A stretch of DNA of 64,000 nucleotides from Streptomyces qinzhouensis (GCF_007856155.1 NZ_CP042266.1:8060001-8124000), one strand, 5' to 3'. Positions 9,401 to 17,807 are shown, numbered from the stretch's first letter. Numbers and translations are program-made. Notes: generated by a model from the letters alone, not told the origin.

Positions 9401-9792
9401 TGCGGGCCGCCCGGCACAACCGGGCGGGCACCATCTGTCTGATCCCGCCGCCCGACGCGCCCACGACCTGCTACGGCCCGCTGTCCGACCTCTACTCCGG
9501 CCCCCAGGAACTGCTGGTGCTCGACGCCGGCGCCGGCGCCGACGACGCGCGGGACGCCCTGGCCGCGCACGGAGCCGACGGCCCCCTGCTGCTCGGCGGC
9601 TTCTCCGGGGCCGGCGCGCTCGCCTGTGACCTCGCCCGCCGCATCGCGGAGGACGGCGGCCGCCCACCGCGCGTGGTACTCGCCGACACGGCATCGGACG
9701 AGCAGGAACGGGCCCGCGATCTGGCCCGGGCCCTCCGGGACGCCGGCCCGCCGGCACCCTTCACACCGACGGATCCGTTCACCGGCCGCTGA
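6457..9792 (+). CDS. adenylation-less NRPS-like protein, C-C-TE (1111 aa)
   Basis: ATG 6457 overlaps the stop of the preceding small ORF. The protein holds two condensation-type halves and a C-terminal thioesterase-like segment, with no adenylation or carrier domain. In the first C domain the HHxxxDG position reads DELALDT (near residue 217). In the second it reads HRALLDT (near 650). The second, catalytic histidine is therefore absent in both. The C-terminal block has GGFSGAGALA near 1048, where the usual GxSxG becomes GxSxA, and the domain ends early. Inactive C-like domains can serve as docking platforms, as the X domain of glycopeptide NRPSs does for P450s. It lies directly behind a SARP-type array and may act in trans with the serine-specific NRPS at 50312. 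The reaction is unknown. Confidence 0.75.
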   Translation: MNPHRFPHLPISVVVDPGHPPYLAPWDVELHGPLDTAALEQVLRELTAEDEDRPTWRHRLLRHGPDHHTLRFSEPQGAPAALIAGRVADRLTRPAPVAGHPLTPAQCAALARPGRPGYEVLLIEPAVIPDPGALREALLTLVTAHPQLRSRHAAPEGTTSRRDVLVEAEFTGETGFTALLESVGRTLDAHTGTRIRALLARDRGTDGPRPDRLAVIVDELALDTPSRHLLLADLTTALTTPGGPAAPPPHPAGLADWVAELRALARDTAEARHWTLVAAHRPPTPAPPAAPRSEPVPAPHGTARRARCGTEFVLAQEPTERIVHCLTRQLALTTGQILTGAFALALARWQTTSTVGFDVHDDPRADRPNLRRYIGRLTEPYPVQLTLDPGLDPLGQLTALTESLAASAGRADAGAGFGACREWSPDPATRRALRDVPPAQTCLLLTGLTDLTGPGGPPPGPAQPTHPIDVRPHIRDGRLSITVHRTADPADHITDTSVRTLAGHLRDVLKELADTPAAPILPAFRATPQQTALYTGGDARPGTGRHVEQLVWVWHGPLDTTRFTASWQSVQDCETVLRTAFTADGEPLLVVHEKVTPDITRQTFHDGDWSTLLERDRLRGFRLHRPGALRVTLLEREPARPQDPTWILVTYHRALLDTRSANILLREFYRAYLADGTLPGGERRPDLRDYTTWAAAQDAEPARDLWSGTVPPPGAASWPGRSPGATGLSGTGHARLRLDPAETTRLAHWTATWGTTESSALQAVWALLIHWGSGAAEAAPVRFTVTVSGRGVLFDGAALMPGPLRNPLPMHVEVDPADTVPNLLRQLRDRALDMAAYEWVPEDWIHAWDGRGSRSTGSMDTVVVFEDSPHPVDGLEAELAAHGIKAEFPVTVPARCAPPVGLLAHHDSAGGLILTGVYDRALFDADTVAQLLAQSVMLLRTISASADEDTTVGEVLELLGDRAVPRPAQDSPARREGLLLTLRAARHNRAGTICLIPPPDAPTTCYGPLSDLYSGPQELLVLDAGAGADDARDALAAHGADGPLLLGGFSGAGALACDLARRIAEDGGRPPRVVLADTASDEQERARDLARALRDAGPPAPFTPTDPFTGR

Positions 9793-9830
9793 ACACCGGC
9801 CGCTGAACACCGGCCGCTGAACACCGGCCG
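9781..9830. repeat. 14-bp tandem repeat, about 3.5 copies, over the stop codon
   Basis: The unit ACCGGCCGCTGAAC occurs at 9781, 9795 and 9809, with a partial fourth copy at 9823. The first copy includes the TGA of the C-C-TE gene (9790-9792), and each copy repeats a TGA, so the gene end appears to have grown by slippage. Confidence 0.9.
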
Positions 9831-9844
9831 GCGCCGCCGGCCGG
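9824..9844. terminator. hairpin between convergent genes
   Basis: CCGGCCGGC and GCCGGCCGG form a perfect 9-bp stem with a 3-base loop between the convergent C-C-TE and NphT7-type genes. It is a likely bidirectional terminator; there is no T-tract. Confidence 0.5.
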
Positions 9845-9854
9845 CCGCGGACGG

Positions 9855-10838
9855 TCACCACTCGATCAGGGCGAAACTCGCGGCCATCCCCCCGCCGAAG
9901 CCGGCCAGCAGGACCAGCTCGCCCGGCCGGAAGGACCCCGCCCGCACCGCCGCGTCCATCGTGATCGGAATCGACGCCGCCCCGGTGTTCCCGTACCTCT
10001 CGACCGTCCGGTGCATGGTGGCCCGCGGCAGATGCAGCTCCTCGAACACGGCATCGAGCATGACACCGTTGGCCTGGTGCGGGACGAAATGACTGATGTC
10101 GGCGGCTTCGACACCGGCCTCGTGGAGGAACCCCTTCGCCAGTTGCGGCAGCTGCTCCACCACGAAGCGGCGCACCGCCCGCCCGTCCATCGCGAAGTAC
10201 TGCAGCCCGGCACCGAGAGCGGCCTCGTCGAGAGGGCGCCGGCTGCCGCCCCCCTGCACCCCGATCAGACCGGTCAGATCACCGAAGGTGTGCAGCGCGA
10301 CCCGCCGCACGACCGGACCCCTGCCGGTCGGGCCCAGGACCATCGCGCCGGCCCCGTCCCCGAACAGCACGACCGTCCGCCGGTCGGCCGGGTCGAGGAT
10401 GCGCGAGTAGACGTCCGCACCGATGACCAGCGCGTAACCGCCCCGGTGCACCAGCGTGCCCGCCACCGACGACAGCGCGAACACCGTCCCGGAGCAGACC
10501 GCGTTGACATCGAACGCCGCCGTGCCGGCCGCACCCAGATGGTGCTGGACGTAGGCCGCGGTCGGCGGCTGCGGCTGGTCCGGTGTGGAGGTGGCGACCG
10601 CGATCACGGTCAGCTGCTCGGGCGAGACACCGGCGGACTCCAGCGCGGCCCGCCCCGCCGCCGTGGCCAGGTCCGAGGTGGCCTGCCCGGCGGCGGCCCA
10701 GCGCCGCTGCCGGATCCCGGTCTTACCGGTGATCCATGCGTCGTCGACCCCGGCCGGCGCACCGACCTCGTCGTTGGAGACGATCCGCTCCGGTACATAG
10801 GCACCCGTACCGAGAACACGGATGGAGACCTCGGTCAT
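9855..10838 (-). CDS. nphT7: acetoacetyl-CoA synthase, NphT7 type (KAS III family, 327 aa)
   Basis: Condenses acetyl-CoA with malonyl-CoA to acetoacetyl-CoA, an irreversible entry to the mevalonate pathway in place of thiolase. The sequence is nearly colinear with NphT7 of Streptomyces sp. CL190 as I recall it (IGTGAYVPERIVSNDEV-type start, FALIEW end). Cys115 lies in NAVCSGT, the catalytic His in FVPHQAN and Asn in ERYGNTGAAS, completing the KAS III triad. It is the last gene of a leftward mevalonate operon, 154 bp after the HMG-CoA synthase stop, the same neighbourhood as in CL190. Its C-terminus converges on the C-C-TE gene, with a hairpin between. Confidence 0.95.
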   Translation of the reverse strand: MTEVSIRVLGTGAYVPERIVSNDEVGAPAGVDDAWITGKTGIRQRRWAAAGQATSDLATAAGRAALESAGVSPEQLTVIAVATSTPDQPQPPTAAYVQHHLGAAGTAAFDVNAVCSGTVFALSSVAGTLVHRGGYALVIGADVYSRILDPADRRTVVLFGDGAGAMVLGPTGRGPVVRRVALHTFGDLTGLIGVQGGGSRRPLDEAALGAGLQYFAMDGRAVRRFVVEQLPQLAKGFLHEAGVEAADISHFVPHQANGVMLDAVFEELHLPRATMHRTVERYGNTGAASIPITMDAAVRAGSFRPGELVLLAGFGGGMAASFALIEW

Positions 10839-10992
10839 GCGGCTGCCCTCCCCTCAAATGGTCGTGGAATGGGCGTACGAGGACCCGGCACACGGTGCGC
10901 CGCCACCGCACGGCGGCGCACCGCGCACCGGGACGACGGCCGTACCCGCGCACCGGCAGCCCGCGTACTCACGGATCCGGGCCCGGACACCG

Positions 10993-12162
10993 TCAGCGCG
11001 CCTCGTAGAGGCGTTTGTGGCCGCTGATCCCGGCCAGCCGGAAAGGCCCGGTGGTCTGCACCGGGGTGGAGTGGTCGCCGCCGTCGGCCGGCAGGGACCG
11101 CTCGTGCAGTTCGCGATAACCGGCGTAGTCGACGGGCCTGCGCCGGTCGATTGCCTCCCGGTTCGCCCCGGTCCGCAGCCGCTCGCGGTACCCGGCGACG
11201 ACCGTCCCGGCGAACAGCTCGGCCACACTGCCCGACCCGTAGCTCAGAAAACCGACGGCCCGGCCGGTCAGATCGTCCGCCTGGTCGAGCAGCGCAGCCA
11301 GACCGAGATACACCGACGCGGTGTAGCTGTTGCCGATGACGGTGTTGTACGCCGTGGTCCGCCCCAGGGCCCGGGCGACCGCGTCCTCATCGGTGGCGTG
11401 CCCGCAGAAGTTCAGCAGATGACGGTGGGCCTTGTAGGCCATCTTCGTGAACGGCTGGTGGTAGACGAACGCGGCGAACTCCCCGAGCGGGCGGCCGTCC
11501 TGCTGCGCGTAGTCCTTCCAGGCGCCCTCGACGGCCTGGAGGTAGGCGTTGATGGACTCCTGCCCGTCCACCAGCGCGGTCTCCCGGTAGTTGGGCCGCC
11601 AGAAGTCCATGACGTCGGCGGTGAACAGGCCCGACGGATCCTCGATCCGCAGCAGGGCGGGGTCCGCGCCGACCAGCATGGCCACCGCGGCGGCGCCCTG
11701 TGTCGCCTCACCCGGACTGTCCAGTTCGTACTTGGAGATGTCACTCGCGATCACGAGGACCTGCTGGGCGGGGTCGCGCCGCACCAGTCCGATGGCGAAC
11801 TGGAGCGCCGCCGTCGCCCCGTAACAGGCCTGCTTCAGCTCCACGACCCGGCAGGCCGACTCCAGCCCGAGCAGGGAATGCACATACACCCCGGCCGCTT
11901 TCGCCTGGTCGATGGAGGACTCCGTCGCGAACACGACGGTACGGATCCGGCTCGTGCCGTGCCGTGCGACGAGCGGTGCCGCCGCGGCCGCGGCCATGGT
12001 CACGATGTCCTCGTCGGCGGCCGGCACGCTCATGGACTCCTGGCCGATGCCCACGTGGTACTTGCCGATGTCGGTCCCGTTGTGCTCGGCCAGGGCCGCG
12101 TGCGACAGGACGAACTCGGCCGTCGCGAACGACAGATCATGAATTCCGATGGAGACGGGCAT
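10993..12162 (-). CDS. mvaS: HMG-CoA synthase (389 aa)
   Basis: Joins acetyl-CoA and acetoacetyl-CoA to give 3-hydroxy-3-methylglutaryl-CoA. The start MPVSIGIHDLSFATAEFVL and the length match bacterial MvaS. The active-site Cys lies in ELKQACYGATAALQ, His in VYHQPFTKMAYKA and a Glu near residue 80 (FATESSID). It follows HMG-CoA reductase by 3 bp in the same operon, so the two are probably translationally coupled. The 154-bp gap to the downstream NphT7-type gene is the largest within the mevalonate block. Confidence 0.95.
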   Translation of the reverse strand: MPVSIGIHDLSFATAEFVLSHAALAEHNGTDIGKYHVGIGQESMSVPAADEDIVTMAAAAAAPLVARHGTSRIRTVVFATESSIDQAKAAGVYVHSLLGLESACRVVELKQACYGATAALQFAIGLVRRDPAQQVLVIASDISKYELDSPGEATQGAAAVAMLVGADPALLRIEDPSGLFTADVMDFWRPNYRETALVDGQESINAYLQAVEGAWKDYAQQDGRPLGEFAAFVYHQPFTKMAYKAHRHLLNFCGHATDEDAVARALGRTTAYNTVIGNSYTASVYLGLAALLDQADDLTGRAVGFLSYGSGSVAELFAGTVVAGYRERLRTGANREAIDRRRPVDYAGYRELHERSLPADGGDHSTPVQTTGPFRLAGISGHKRLYEAR

Positions 12163-12165
12163 GGC

Positions 12166-13227
12166 CTAGGCACCAACCTTCGCGGTCGTGTTGTCGCGTT
12201 CCAGCTGAACGTGCGCGCGCATGAGCTCACCGGGATTGGTCTGCGCCGCCAGGAGGGAGAGCTCACCGCACAGCACCGTCGCCGCCGCGATGACCGCCAG
12301 CCGGCGCGCGTTGTCTCCCGCCGGACGGTCCTCCCGGCAGCCGAGCCGGGTCAGGTTCGTCTCGACGAAGCCGAGACCCTTGCCGTTGCCGACGGTGCCC
12401 ACGATCAGATTCGGCAGCGTGCAGGCGAAGTAGAGGTCACCGTCCCGGTCCTCGGCCATGGTGACGCCCTGCGACCCCTCGACGATGTTGGCCGCGTCCT
12501 GCCCGGTCGCCAGGTAGAACCCGAGGAGCATGTTCGCGAAGTGGGCGTTCGCCGAGCGGATACCGCCGGCGAGCAGGGTGCCCAGGAGGTTCTTGCGGAT
12601 GTTCAGCTCGACGATCCGGGCGGCCGTTGTATGCAGCACATCGGTCACCACCGCCCGCGGCACCAGGAGTTCGGTGACCACGTTCTTGCCGCGGCCGAGG
12701 ATCCCGTTGACCGCGGTCGCCTTCTTGTCCGTGCAGTAGTTCCCCGAGATCGACCCGTAGGAGATGCCGGGAACGGTCTCCAGCAGATGCTTCAGCAGGA
12801 TGTCGGAGGCCAGCGTCGCCATGTTGTGCCCGGAGGCGTCCCCGGTGGCGAACTCGAACCGTACGAACAGCAGGTTGGCGTTGATCTCGTGCCGTACCCC
12901 GATCAGCCGGGCGAACCTGCTGGAACCGCGCACCAGGTCCCGCAGTTCCTCGGTCCGCTCGTCGATGGTCCGGGCGGCCCTGAGCGCGGTCTGCGCGTCG
13001 ACCGCCTCGACCAGCACCGAACGGGTCATCCGCTCGTCGACGAGCGTGGCGACGATGCCCTTCTCCACCAGCATGGACACCTTCGCCCCGCGGCCCACCG
13101 AAGGCCACAGCGGCGACTCGTAGGTGGCGAGCGGCACCTGCGTCTCGGTGACGGCGACATTCCCCGAAACACGAAGGGGCCCCACCCAGCGCATCGGGAC
13201 CCCGGCTATGGCGTGTGCGTCGGTCAT
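12166..13227 (-). CDS. mvaA: HMG-CoA reductase (353 aa)
   Basis: Reduces HMG-CoA to mevalonate. ATG 13227 overlaps the stop of the isomerase gene (ATGA) and has AAGGGAG upstream. Longer in-frame readings upstream are out of register with the isomerase coding sequence and are not real. Family marks include GDASGHNMAT (a variant of the GDAMGMN nucleotide motif), SGNYCTDKKATAVN with the catalytic Lys, and GTVGNGKGLGFVETN. It is shorter than eukaryotic enzymes and lacks membrane segments, so it should be soluble. Gene order around it (kinases, isomerase, reductase, synthase) is that of the CL190 mevalonate cluster. Confidence 0.95.
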   Translation of the reverse strand: MTDAHAIAGVPMRWVGPLRVSGNVAVTETQVPLATYESPLWPSVGRGAKVSMLVEKGIVATLVDERMTRSVLVEAVDAQTALRAARTIDERTEELRDLVRGSSRFARLIGVRHEINANLLFVRFEFATGDASGHNMATLASDILLKHLLETVPGISYGSISGNYCTDKKATAVNGILGRGKNVVTELLVPRAVVTDVLHTTAARIVELNIRKNLLGTLLAGGIRSANAHFANMLLGFYLATGQDAANIVEGSQGVTMAEDRDGDLYFACTLPNLIVGTVGNGKGLGFVETNLTRLGCREDRPAGDNARRLAVIAAATVLCGELSLLAAQTNPGELMRAHVQLERDNTTAKVGA

Positions 13228-14375
13228 CGTGTACTCCCTTTCAGTGCGCCGCGGGTCCCCCCGGGGCCCGGGCCGAAATCGCCGGCGGGGCCGGAGTGGT
13301 GGGCAGGACCGGGCGAGGACGCGGGCGTGGAGCGCCGGGCGAGCCGCCGGGTGTCGATGCCCCGGTCGGCGCAGAAGTCCCGCAGCTCGCCGTGGACCAG
13401 CAGATCGCAGCGGACGAGATCGGCGGGGGTCCGCGCCCCGAGCATGGTCTGCAACGCCGCCAGCTGGTCCAGCCATGCCGTGATCTGCGCGACCAGCGCC
13501 GTCACACCGCCGTCGAGCAGCGTGCGCAGGAAACCCGCCGACGATCCGACCGCGCGGGCACCGAGCGCCAGCGCCCGCAGCACATCGAGCGGGTGACGGA
13601 CCCCGCCGGACGCCAGTACGGGGACGGCCACCCCCTGCGCGTCCAGGAGACAGGCGGCGGTGGACTGTCCCCAGCCGCGCAGGAACGCGTAGTCGGCGAC
13701 TTCCCGGCGGCCGTTCTCGATCCGGGCGAAGTCCGTTCCGCCGCGCCCGGACACGTCCGCGGCCCGCACCCCCAGCTCCTGCAGCCTCAGCAGGGTCTGC
13801 CGGCTCAGCCCGTTGCCGACCTCCTTGACGATCACCGGGACGCCGACCGCCGCGGCGATCTTCCCGATCTGCGGCCCCCAGGACGCGAACGACCGGTCGC
13901 CCTCCGGCATCGGCGTCTCCTGCGCCGTGTTGATGTGGATCTGCAGACAGTCCGCCGCCAGCAGACCGACCGCACGCCGCGCATTGTCGACCGAGGTCGT
14001 CGCGTTGATGTTCGCCATGACGAACCCGTCCGGGTTCTCCTCGCGCAGGACGCTGAACGTGCCCGCGCACGACGGGTCCTTGAGGTAGGCGTTCATGGAT
14101 CCGGACGCGATGGGCACCCCGGTCTCCCGGGCGGCGACGGCCAGATCCCGGTTGATGACACCGGTCTTGACGCTGCCGCCGGTCATCGCGTTGATGTAGA
14201 TCGGCACCCGCCAGTCGATACCGGCGAAGGACGTGGCCAAGGACACGTCCCGCCGGTCGATACCAGCCAGGGCGTGATGGACGAACGACACCTCGTCGAA
14301 CTGGTTGTGCCCGCTGTGCGCGTGATGCTGCTCGATGGCGAGCCGGACATGGTCGTCCTTGCGTTGACCGCTCAT
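13224..14375 (-). CDS. fni: type 2 isopentenyl diphosphate isomerase (383 aa)
   Basis: FMN- and NAD(P)H-dependent interconversion of IPP and DMAPP. ATG 14375 overlaps the phosphomevalonate kinase stop and is preceded by GGGATCGAGG. Visible family features are RKDDHVRLA at the start, INAMTGGS, INTAQETPMPEGDRSF, VKEVGNGLS and DVSGRGGTDFARIEN with the glycine-rich FMN phosphate loop VLASGGVRHPLD. The last 40 residues are Pro/Gly/Ser-rich and look like a disordered tail. Type 2 isomerase is the form usually packaged in actinobacterial mevalonate operons. It would balance DMAPP for prenyl transfer and chain elongation. Confidence 0.95.
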   Translation of the reverse strand: MSGQRKDDHVRLAIEQHHAHSGHNQFDEVSFVHHALAGIDRRDVSLATSFAGIDWRVPIYINAMTGGSVKTGVINRDLAVAARETGVPIASGSMNAYLKDPSCAGTFSVLREENPDGFVMANINATTSVDNARRAVGLLAADCLQIHINTAQETPMPEGDRSFASWGPQIGKIAAAVGVPVIVKEVGNGLSRQTLLRLQELGVRAADVSGRGGTDFARIENGRREVADYAFLRGWGQSTAACLLDAQGVAVPVLASGGVRHPLDVLRALALGARAVGSSAGFLRTLLDGGVTALVAQITAWLDQLAALQTMLGARTPADLVRCDLLVHGELRDFCADRGIDTRRLARRSTPASSPGPAHHSGPAGDFGPGPGGTRGALKGSTR

Positions 14376-15505
14376 TCCTCGATCCCTTCCAGGGCGGGAC
14401 GGATGGGCAGGGGCAGCACCCCGGCCGTCTCCCACCGCTGCCGTAGGTGTGTGATGTCCCGCGTCGCACCGGCGTCCAGCAGGGCGATGCCGCAGTCCCC
14501 GCCCCCCGCCCCGGAGGGTTTCGCCGCACCGCCCAGGGCCTCGGCGGCGTCGCACAGCGCCGTCAGCCCGGGCGTGAAGATGCCCAGACCGACCTCGTCG
14601 TCCAGGCGGGCCAGCTCCCGCCGGCTCCGCCGGACCTGGTGCAGCAGACCCCGCCCGTCGCCCGCGTGCAGCGCGACGGCCGCGGCCCGCACACAGTCGG
14701 CCGTGGTCTCCACGAACCTGCGGTGGGAGACGGTGCCCCGCCAGGTCCGGCGGTGCAGAGCGGACACCAGGGAGGCGGTGGAGGCGGGGTTCCCGGTCCA
14801 GCCGACCTCCAGGGACAGACCGTCCGGCGGCGGCAGCCGGCGCACCGTATGACCCGGCCAGGGCGTGTGCACGGCCCGGTCCACCCCCAGCCGCCGGGCC
14901 AGGTCGAGCACGAAGACCCGGTCGGGCGCCCGGTACTCGATCCAGCCGCCCCAGGTACTGGCGGCGAGATCACCGCCGGACCCGTTGGGGTCGAGCTCCG
15001 CGGTGGCGAGCAGCGCCAGCCGGAACCGGTCCCCGAGGGTCAGCTCCAGCCCGCAGAAGGCCGCGACGGCCGCGACGGTGGCCACGGTCACCGCACCGCT
15101 GGAACCCAGACCGAACTTTCTGCCGTCCTCGTGCAGCCGGCTGCTGACCGAAACCTCCAGCACGGGCACCGGCAGACCGCGTTCGGCCAGCAGCCGGTCC
15201 ACGGTCTCGATCGCCGACACGACATGCGCCAGAGCACTGCGCGCCCGCCGCCCCTCGCCCTCGCCGTCGAAGACGAGCCGGCCGTGCGGCCCGCGCCGGC
15301 CCACCGCGCGCCGCCCGAGGTCGGAGGAGATCACAACACCGGCCCCCCCACCCCCACCGGTGCCGGTGCCGGTCACGGTCACGGTGACATGCCGGTCGAG
15401 CGCCACCAGGATCGCCGGATTCCCCGGCTCCACCACCGCGTACTCGCCCGCCACGAACAGCTTGCCCGGCGCGTGCCGTACGACGGTGCGCCGCGGTGCC
15501 GTCAT
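14372..15505 (-). CDS. mvaK2: phosphomevalonate kinase (GHMP family, 377 aa)
   Basis: Phosphorylates 5-phosphomevalonate to the diphosphate. The GHMP signature is present: HAPGKLFVAGEYAVVEPG at the N-terminus, the ATP loop FGLGSSGAVTVATVAA and a C-terminal SGAGGGDCGIALL glycine motif. Start and stop overlap the flanking decarboxylase and isomerase genes by 4 bp each. A glycine run (TGTGGGGGAG) near residue 50 comes from a simple-sequence stretch at about 15340-15375. It is part of one polycistronic unit running 17.6 to 9.9 kb. Confidence 0.95.
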   Translation of the reverse strand: MTAPRRTVVRHAPGKLFVAGEYAVVEPGNPAILVALDRHVTVTVTGTGTGGGGGAGVVISSDLGRRAVGRRGPHGRLVFDGEGEGRRARSALAHVVSAIETVDRLLAERGLPVPVLEVSVSSRLHEDGRKFGLGSSGAVTVATVAAVAAFCGLELTLGDRFRLALLATAELDPNGSGGDLAASTWGGWIEYRAPDRVFVLDLARRLGVDRAVHTPWPGHTVRRLPPPDGLSLEVGWTGNPASTASLVSALHRRTWRGTVSHRRFVETTADCVRAAAVALHAGDGRGLLHQVRRSRRELARLDDEVGLGIFTPGLTALCDAAEALGGAAKPSGAGGGDCGIALLDAGATRDITHLRQRWETAGVLPLPIRPALEGIEE

Positions 15506-16560
15506 GCGCCCTCACCCAGCAGACGGGCACCGGGGCCCGGCCCGGCGACCAGGACCGTGCCGCCCGGGACGGCATCGCGTACGGCCCCGGCCACCCGCTC
15601 CGCGTCCGCCCGGCGGCACAGCACCTTCACGTTCGGCCCGGCGTCCATCGTCGCGTAGGCCGCGATGCCGTCCCGCCGCAGCCGCAGCACACTGTCGAGC
15701 ACGGTGACCGTGGCCGGCGACAGATACCGGACCGCCGGCCGGGCCGCCAGCATGGTCGCGTGCATGCCGAGCGCGTTGCGCTCCGCGATCTCGCCCACCG
15801 CGTCGATGTCGCCCCGCCGCAGCGCCGCCCGCATCTCGGCCAGATCGTCCTTGCCGGAGACGGCCCACGGCCCGAACAGCGGCGAGGTGTCGACCGTGCG
15901 GCGCATGGCCTCCCGGCTGGACACCGTCTTGGGGCCGGCGTCGACGACGGCGACGACCAGCGCCGGGTCGAGATCGGCGGCGGGTACCGGCTCGGCGTAC
16001 GAGCCGAGGTCCGCCTCCGCGGCCGTCCCGGTGTCCGCCCCGGCATGCCAGACGGCGAACCCGCCGAACACCGACCGCGAAGCCGACCCGGACCCCCGCC
16101 GCGCCAGCCGGGACAGCCCGCCGGCGTCGAGACCGAGCCCGTACACGGCGGCGGCGGCGACGGCGAGGGCGGCGAACCCACTGGCGGACGACGCCAGACC
16201 CGCCCCGGTGGGAACGGTGTTGTGCGTCTCCACGACGGCCCGCCGGCCGCTTCCGGCCCTCTCCCGCACCAGCTGAAGGAAGGCGGTGACCCGGCGCAGG
16301 GTCTCGCCCGTCGCGGGCACACCGTTCAGCGCCACCGTGTCGTGCCCCGACCCGGACTCCAGCCGGACCCGGGTGGTCGTCGGGAAGACGTCCAGCGTCA
16401 TCGACAGACTCGACGTCCAGGGCAGCACCAGACCCTCGTCCCGCTTGCCCCAGTACTTGATCAGCGCGATGTTCGGGTGCGCGACGGCGGTGGCGCTGCC
16501 CGCGGCGCCCCGCTCCGGCGGGCCCGGTGACGGTGCGGCGGCCGAGTGTTCACTGCGCAT
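15502..16560 (-). CDS. mvaD: diphosphomevalonate decarboxylase (352 aa)
   Basis: Makes IPP by ATP-dependent decarboxylation of mevalonate diphosphate. Family marks include AVAHPNIALIKYWGKRDE near residue 26, the phosphate loop PTGAGLASSASGFAALA, GSGSASRSVFGGFAVW, and the aspartate in TMDAGPNVK. The N-terminus overlaps the end of the mevalonate kinase gene by 11 bp and carries a Pro/Ala-rich lead. The stop overlaps the next start. All four pathway activities after HMG-CoA reductase are thus present in one operon. Confidence 0.95.
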   Translation of the reverse strand: MRSEHSAAAPSPGPPERGAAGSATAVAHPNIALIKYWGKRDEGLVLPWTSSLSMTLDVFPTTTRVRLESGSGHDTVALNGVPATGETLRRVTAFLQLVRERAGSGRRAVVETHNTVPTGAGLASSASGFAALAVAAAAVYGLGLDAGGLSRLARRGSGSASRSVFGGFAVWHAGADTGTAAEADLGSYAEPVPAADLDPALVVAVVDAGPKTVSSREAMRRTVDTSPLFGPWAVSGKDDLAEMRAALRRGDIDAVGEIAERNALGMHATMLAARPAVRYLSPATVTVLDSVLRLRRDGIAAYATMDAGPNVKVLCRRADAERVAGAVRDAVPGGTVLVAGPGPGARLLGEGA

Positions 16561-17623
16561 GGCTGTCGAACCCCTTCAGCGGTACGGCCCAGGTCTGTAC
16601 GGCCCCGGCCTCGTGGAGCTGCCGGGTGACCTCCCGGGCCTGTTCGGGCCGGGTCTGTGCGATCGCGCAGCCGCCCAGACCACCACCGGTGATCTTGGCT
16701 CCGAGGCTGCCCGCCTTCAGCGCCGCCTCGACCAGCGCATCGATCCGCTCCGTGCTCAGACCGGCCGCGCGGAGCAGCTCGTGGTAGTCGGTGAGCCGCG
16801 AGCCGAGTCCCTCGGCATCGCCGTCGGCCAGCGCCCGCCGGCCCGCCTCGGCCAATTCCGACGCCCGGCCGACGAACCTCTCCGCCGCCCCGGCGCGGCG
16901 CCCGAATCCCGCCCGCAGCAGCTCGGCCGCTTCCTTGGTACTGCCCGGGACACCACTGTCGGCGATGATGAACAACCCGTCGCAGCCGATGGGCAGTTCC
17001 TCCGCCCGGCCCGCCCGGAACAGCAGCGGCCGCTCCGCGCCCACCGCCGTCGCATCCACCCCGCTGGCCCGCCCGTGCGCCAGGTTCTCGGCCGTCTGCA
17101 CCAGATCGAACGCCAGGTCCTCGGTCAGTTCACGGCCCAGCAGATCGGCGAGCGCGAAGACCACCGCACGGGAGACGGCCGCACTGGAACCCAGCCCCCG
17201 GCCGTGCGGGATCCCACCGTCCACCACCACCTCCAGGGGCGGCCCGCCCGCCGCACCCGTGCGCACGAAGAATTCCTCGGTCAGCCGGCGCAGCCCGTCG
17301 AAAGCCCGTGTCACCAGCGCCCGCGACGCGGAACCGGTCATCGTGACGGACACCTCCCCCCGGCCGTCACCGGCGCGGGAGGACCATCCGGCGCTCGCCG
17401 TCACCGTCAGCTGCGGCACCGGGATCGCCAGCGCCGGCGCCCCGTGGACGACCGCGTGCTCTCCCAGCAGAATGGCCTTGGCATGGGCGCGGCCGATACC
17501 GACCGAGCGGGCCCGGTGACGTTTCGGCACCCGGCTCTCCGATACCCCGTCGGACGAGGTCGGAAGGGTCAACGCACTCAGCTCCCTCTGTCTTTCCTCG
17601 GTCTTTCCCCGGTCTTTCCTCAT
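16550..17623 (-). CDS. mvaK1: mevalonate kinase (357 aa)
   Basis: First gene of the leftward mevalonate operon; phosphorylates mevalonate. It has the GHMP motifs AKAILLGEHAVVHGAPA, IPHGRGLGSSAAVSRA and KITGGGLGGCAIAQ. The ATG at 17623 lacks a clear ribosome site. A TTG at 17575 with AGAGGGAG upstream is an alternative that would remove 16 residues. The N-terminal codons contain three AAAGAC repeats and encode a basic lead not in the CL190 enzyme as I recall it. The promoter should lie in 17624-17807, but I see no clear hexamers or SARP repeat there. Confidence 0.93.
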   Translation of the reverse strand: MRKDRGKTEERQRELSALTLPTSSDGVSESRVPKRHRARSVGIGRAHAKAILLGEHAVVHGAPALAIPVPQLTVTASAGWSSRAGDGRGEVSVTMTGSASRALVTRAFDGLRRLTEEFFVRTGAAGGPPLEVVVDGGIPHGRGLGSSAAVSRAVVFALADLLGRELTEDLAFDLVQTAENLAHGRASGVDATAVGAERPLLFRAGRAEELPIGCDGLFIIADSGVPGSTKEAAELLRAGFGRRAGAAERFVGRASELAEAGRRALADGDAEGLGSRLTDYHELLRAAGLSTERIDALVEAALKAGSLGAKITGGGLGGCAIAQTRPEQAREVTRQLHEAGAVQTWAVPLKGFDSHAQ

Positions 17624-17807
17624 GGAGAGATCGCCTGATCACGGAAATCACTTCGCCCAACGTTCCGAGCACGCAAGGAAGCACGGGACGTCACACACGT
17701 ACACCGCTCTTCGCGACGGCACGGATCGCCGACCGCCGTACGCCGCGGGAAACGACGCCCGGCCGGATACCGGAAACACACCGCACCGCATATCGAATCG
17801 CCACGGG

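Noticed and set aside
5256..9629. 1457-codon frame on the plus strand
   Set aside because: Almost wholly Arg/Pro/His/Gly; it is the +1 shadow of the second SARP and the C-C-TE gene, a product of extreme GC third positions.
12166..14529. 787-codon frame suggesting an isomerase-reductase fusion
   Set aside because: Only the part from 13227 onward is HMG-CoA reductase; the rest is an out-of-frame shadow of the isomerase. The genes overlap by 4 bp and are not fused.
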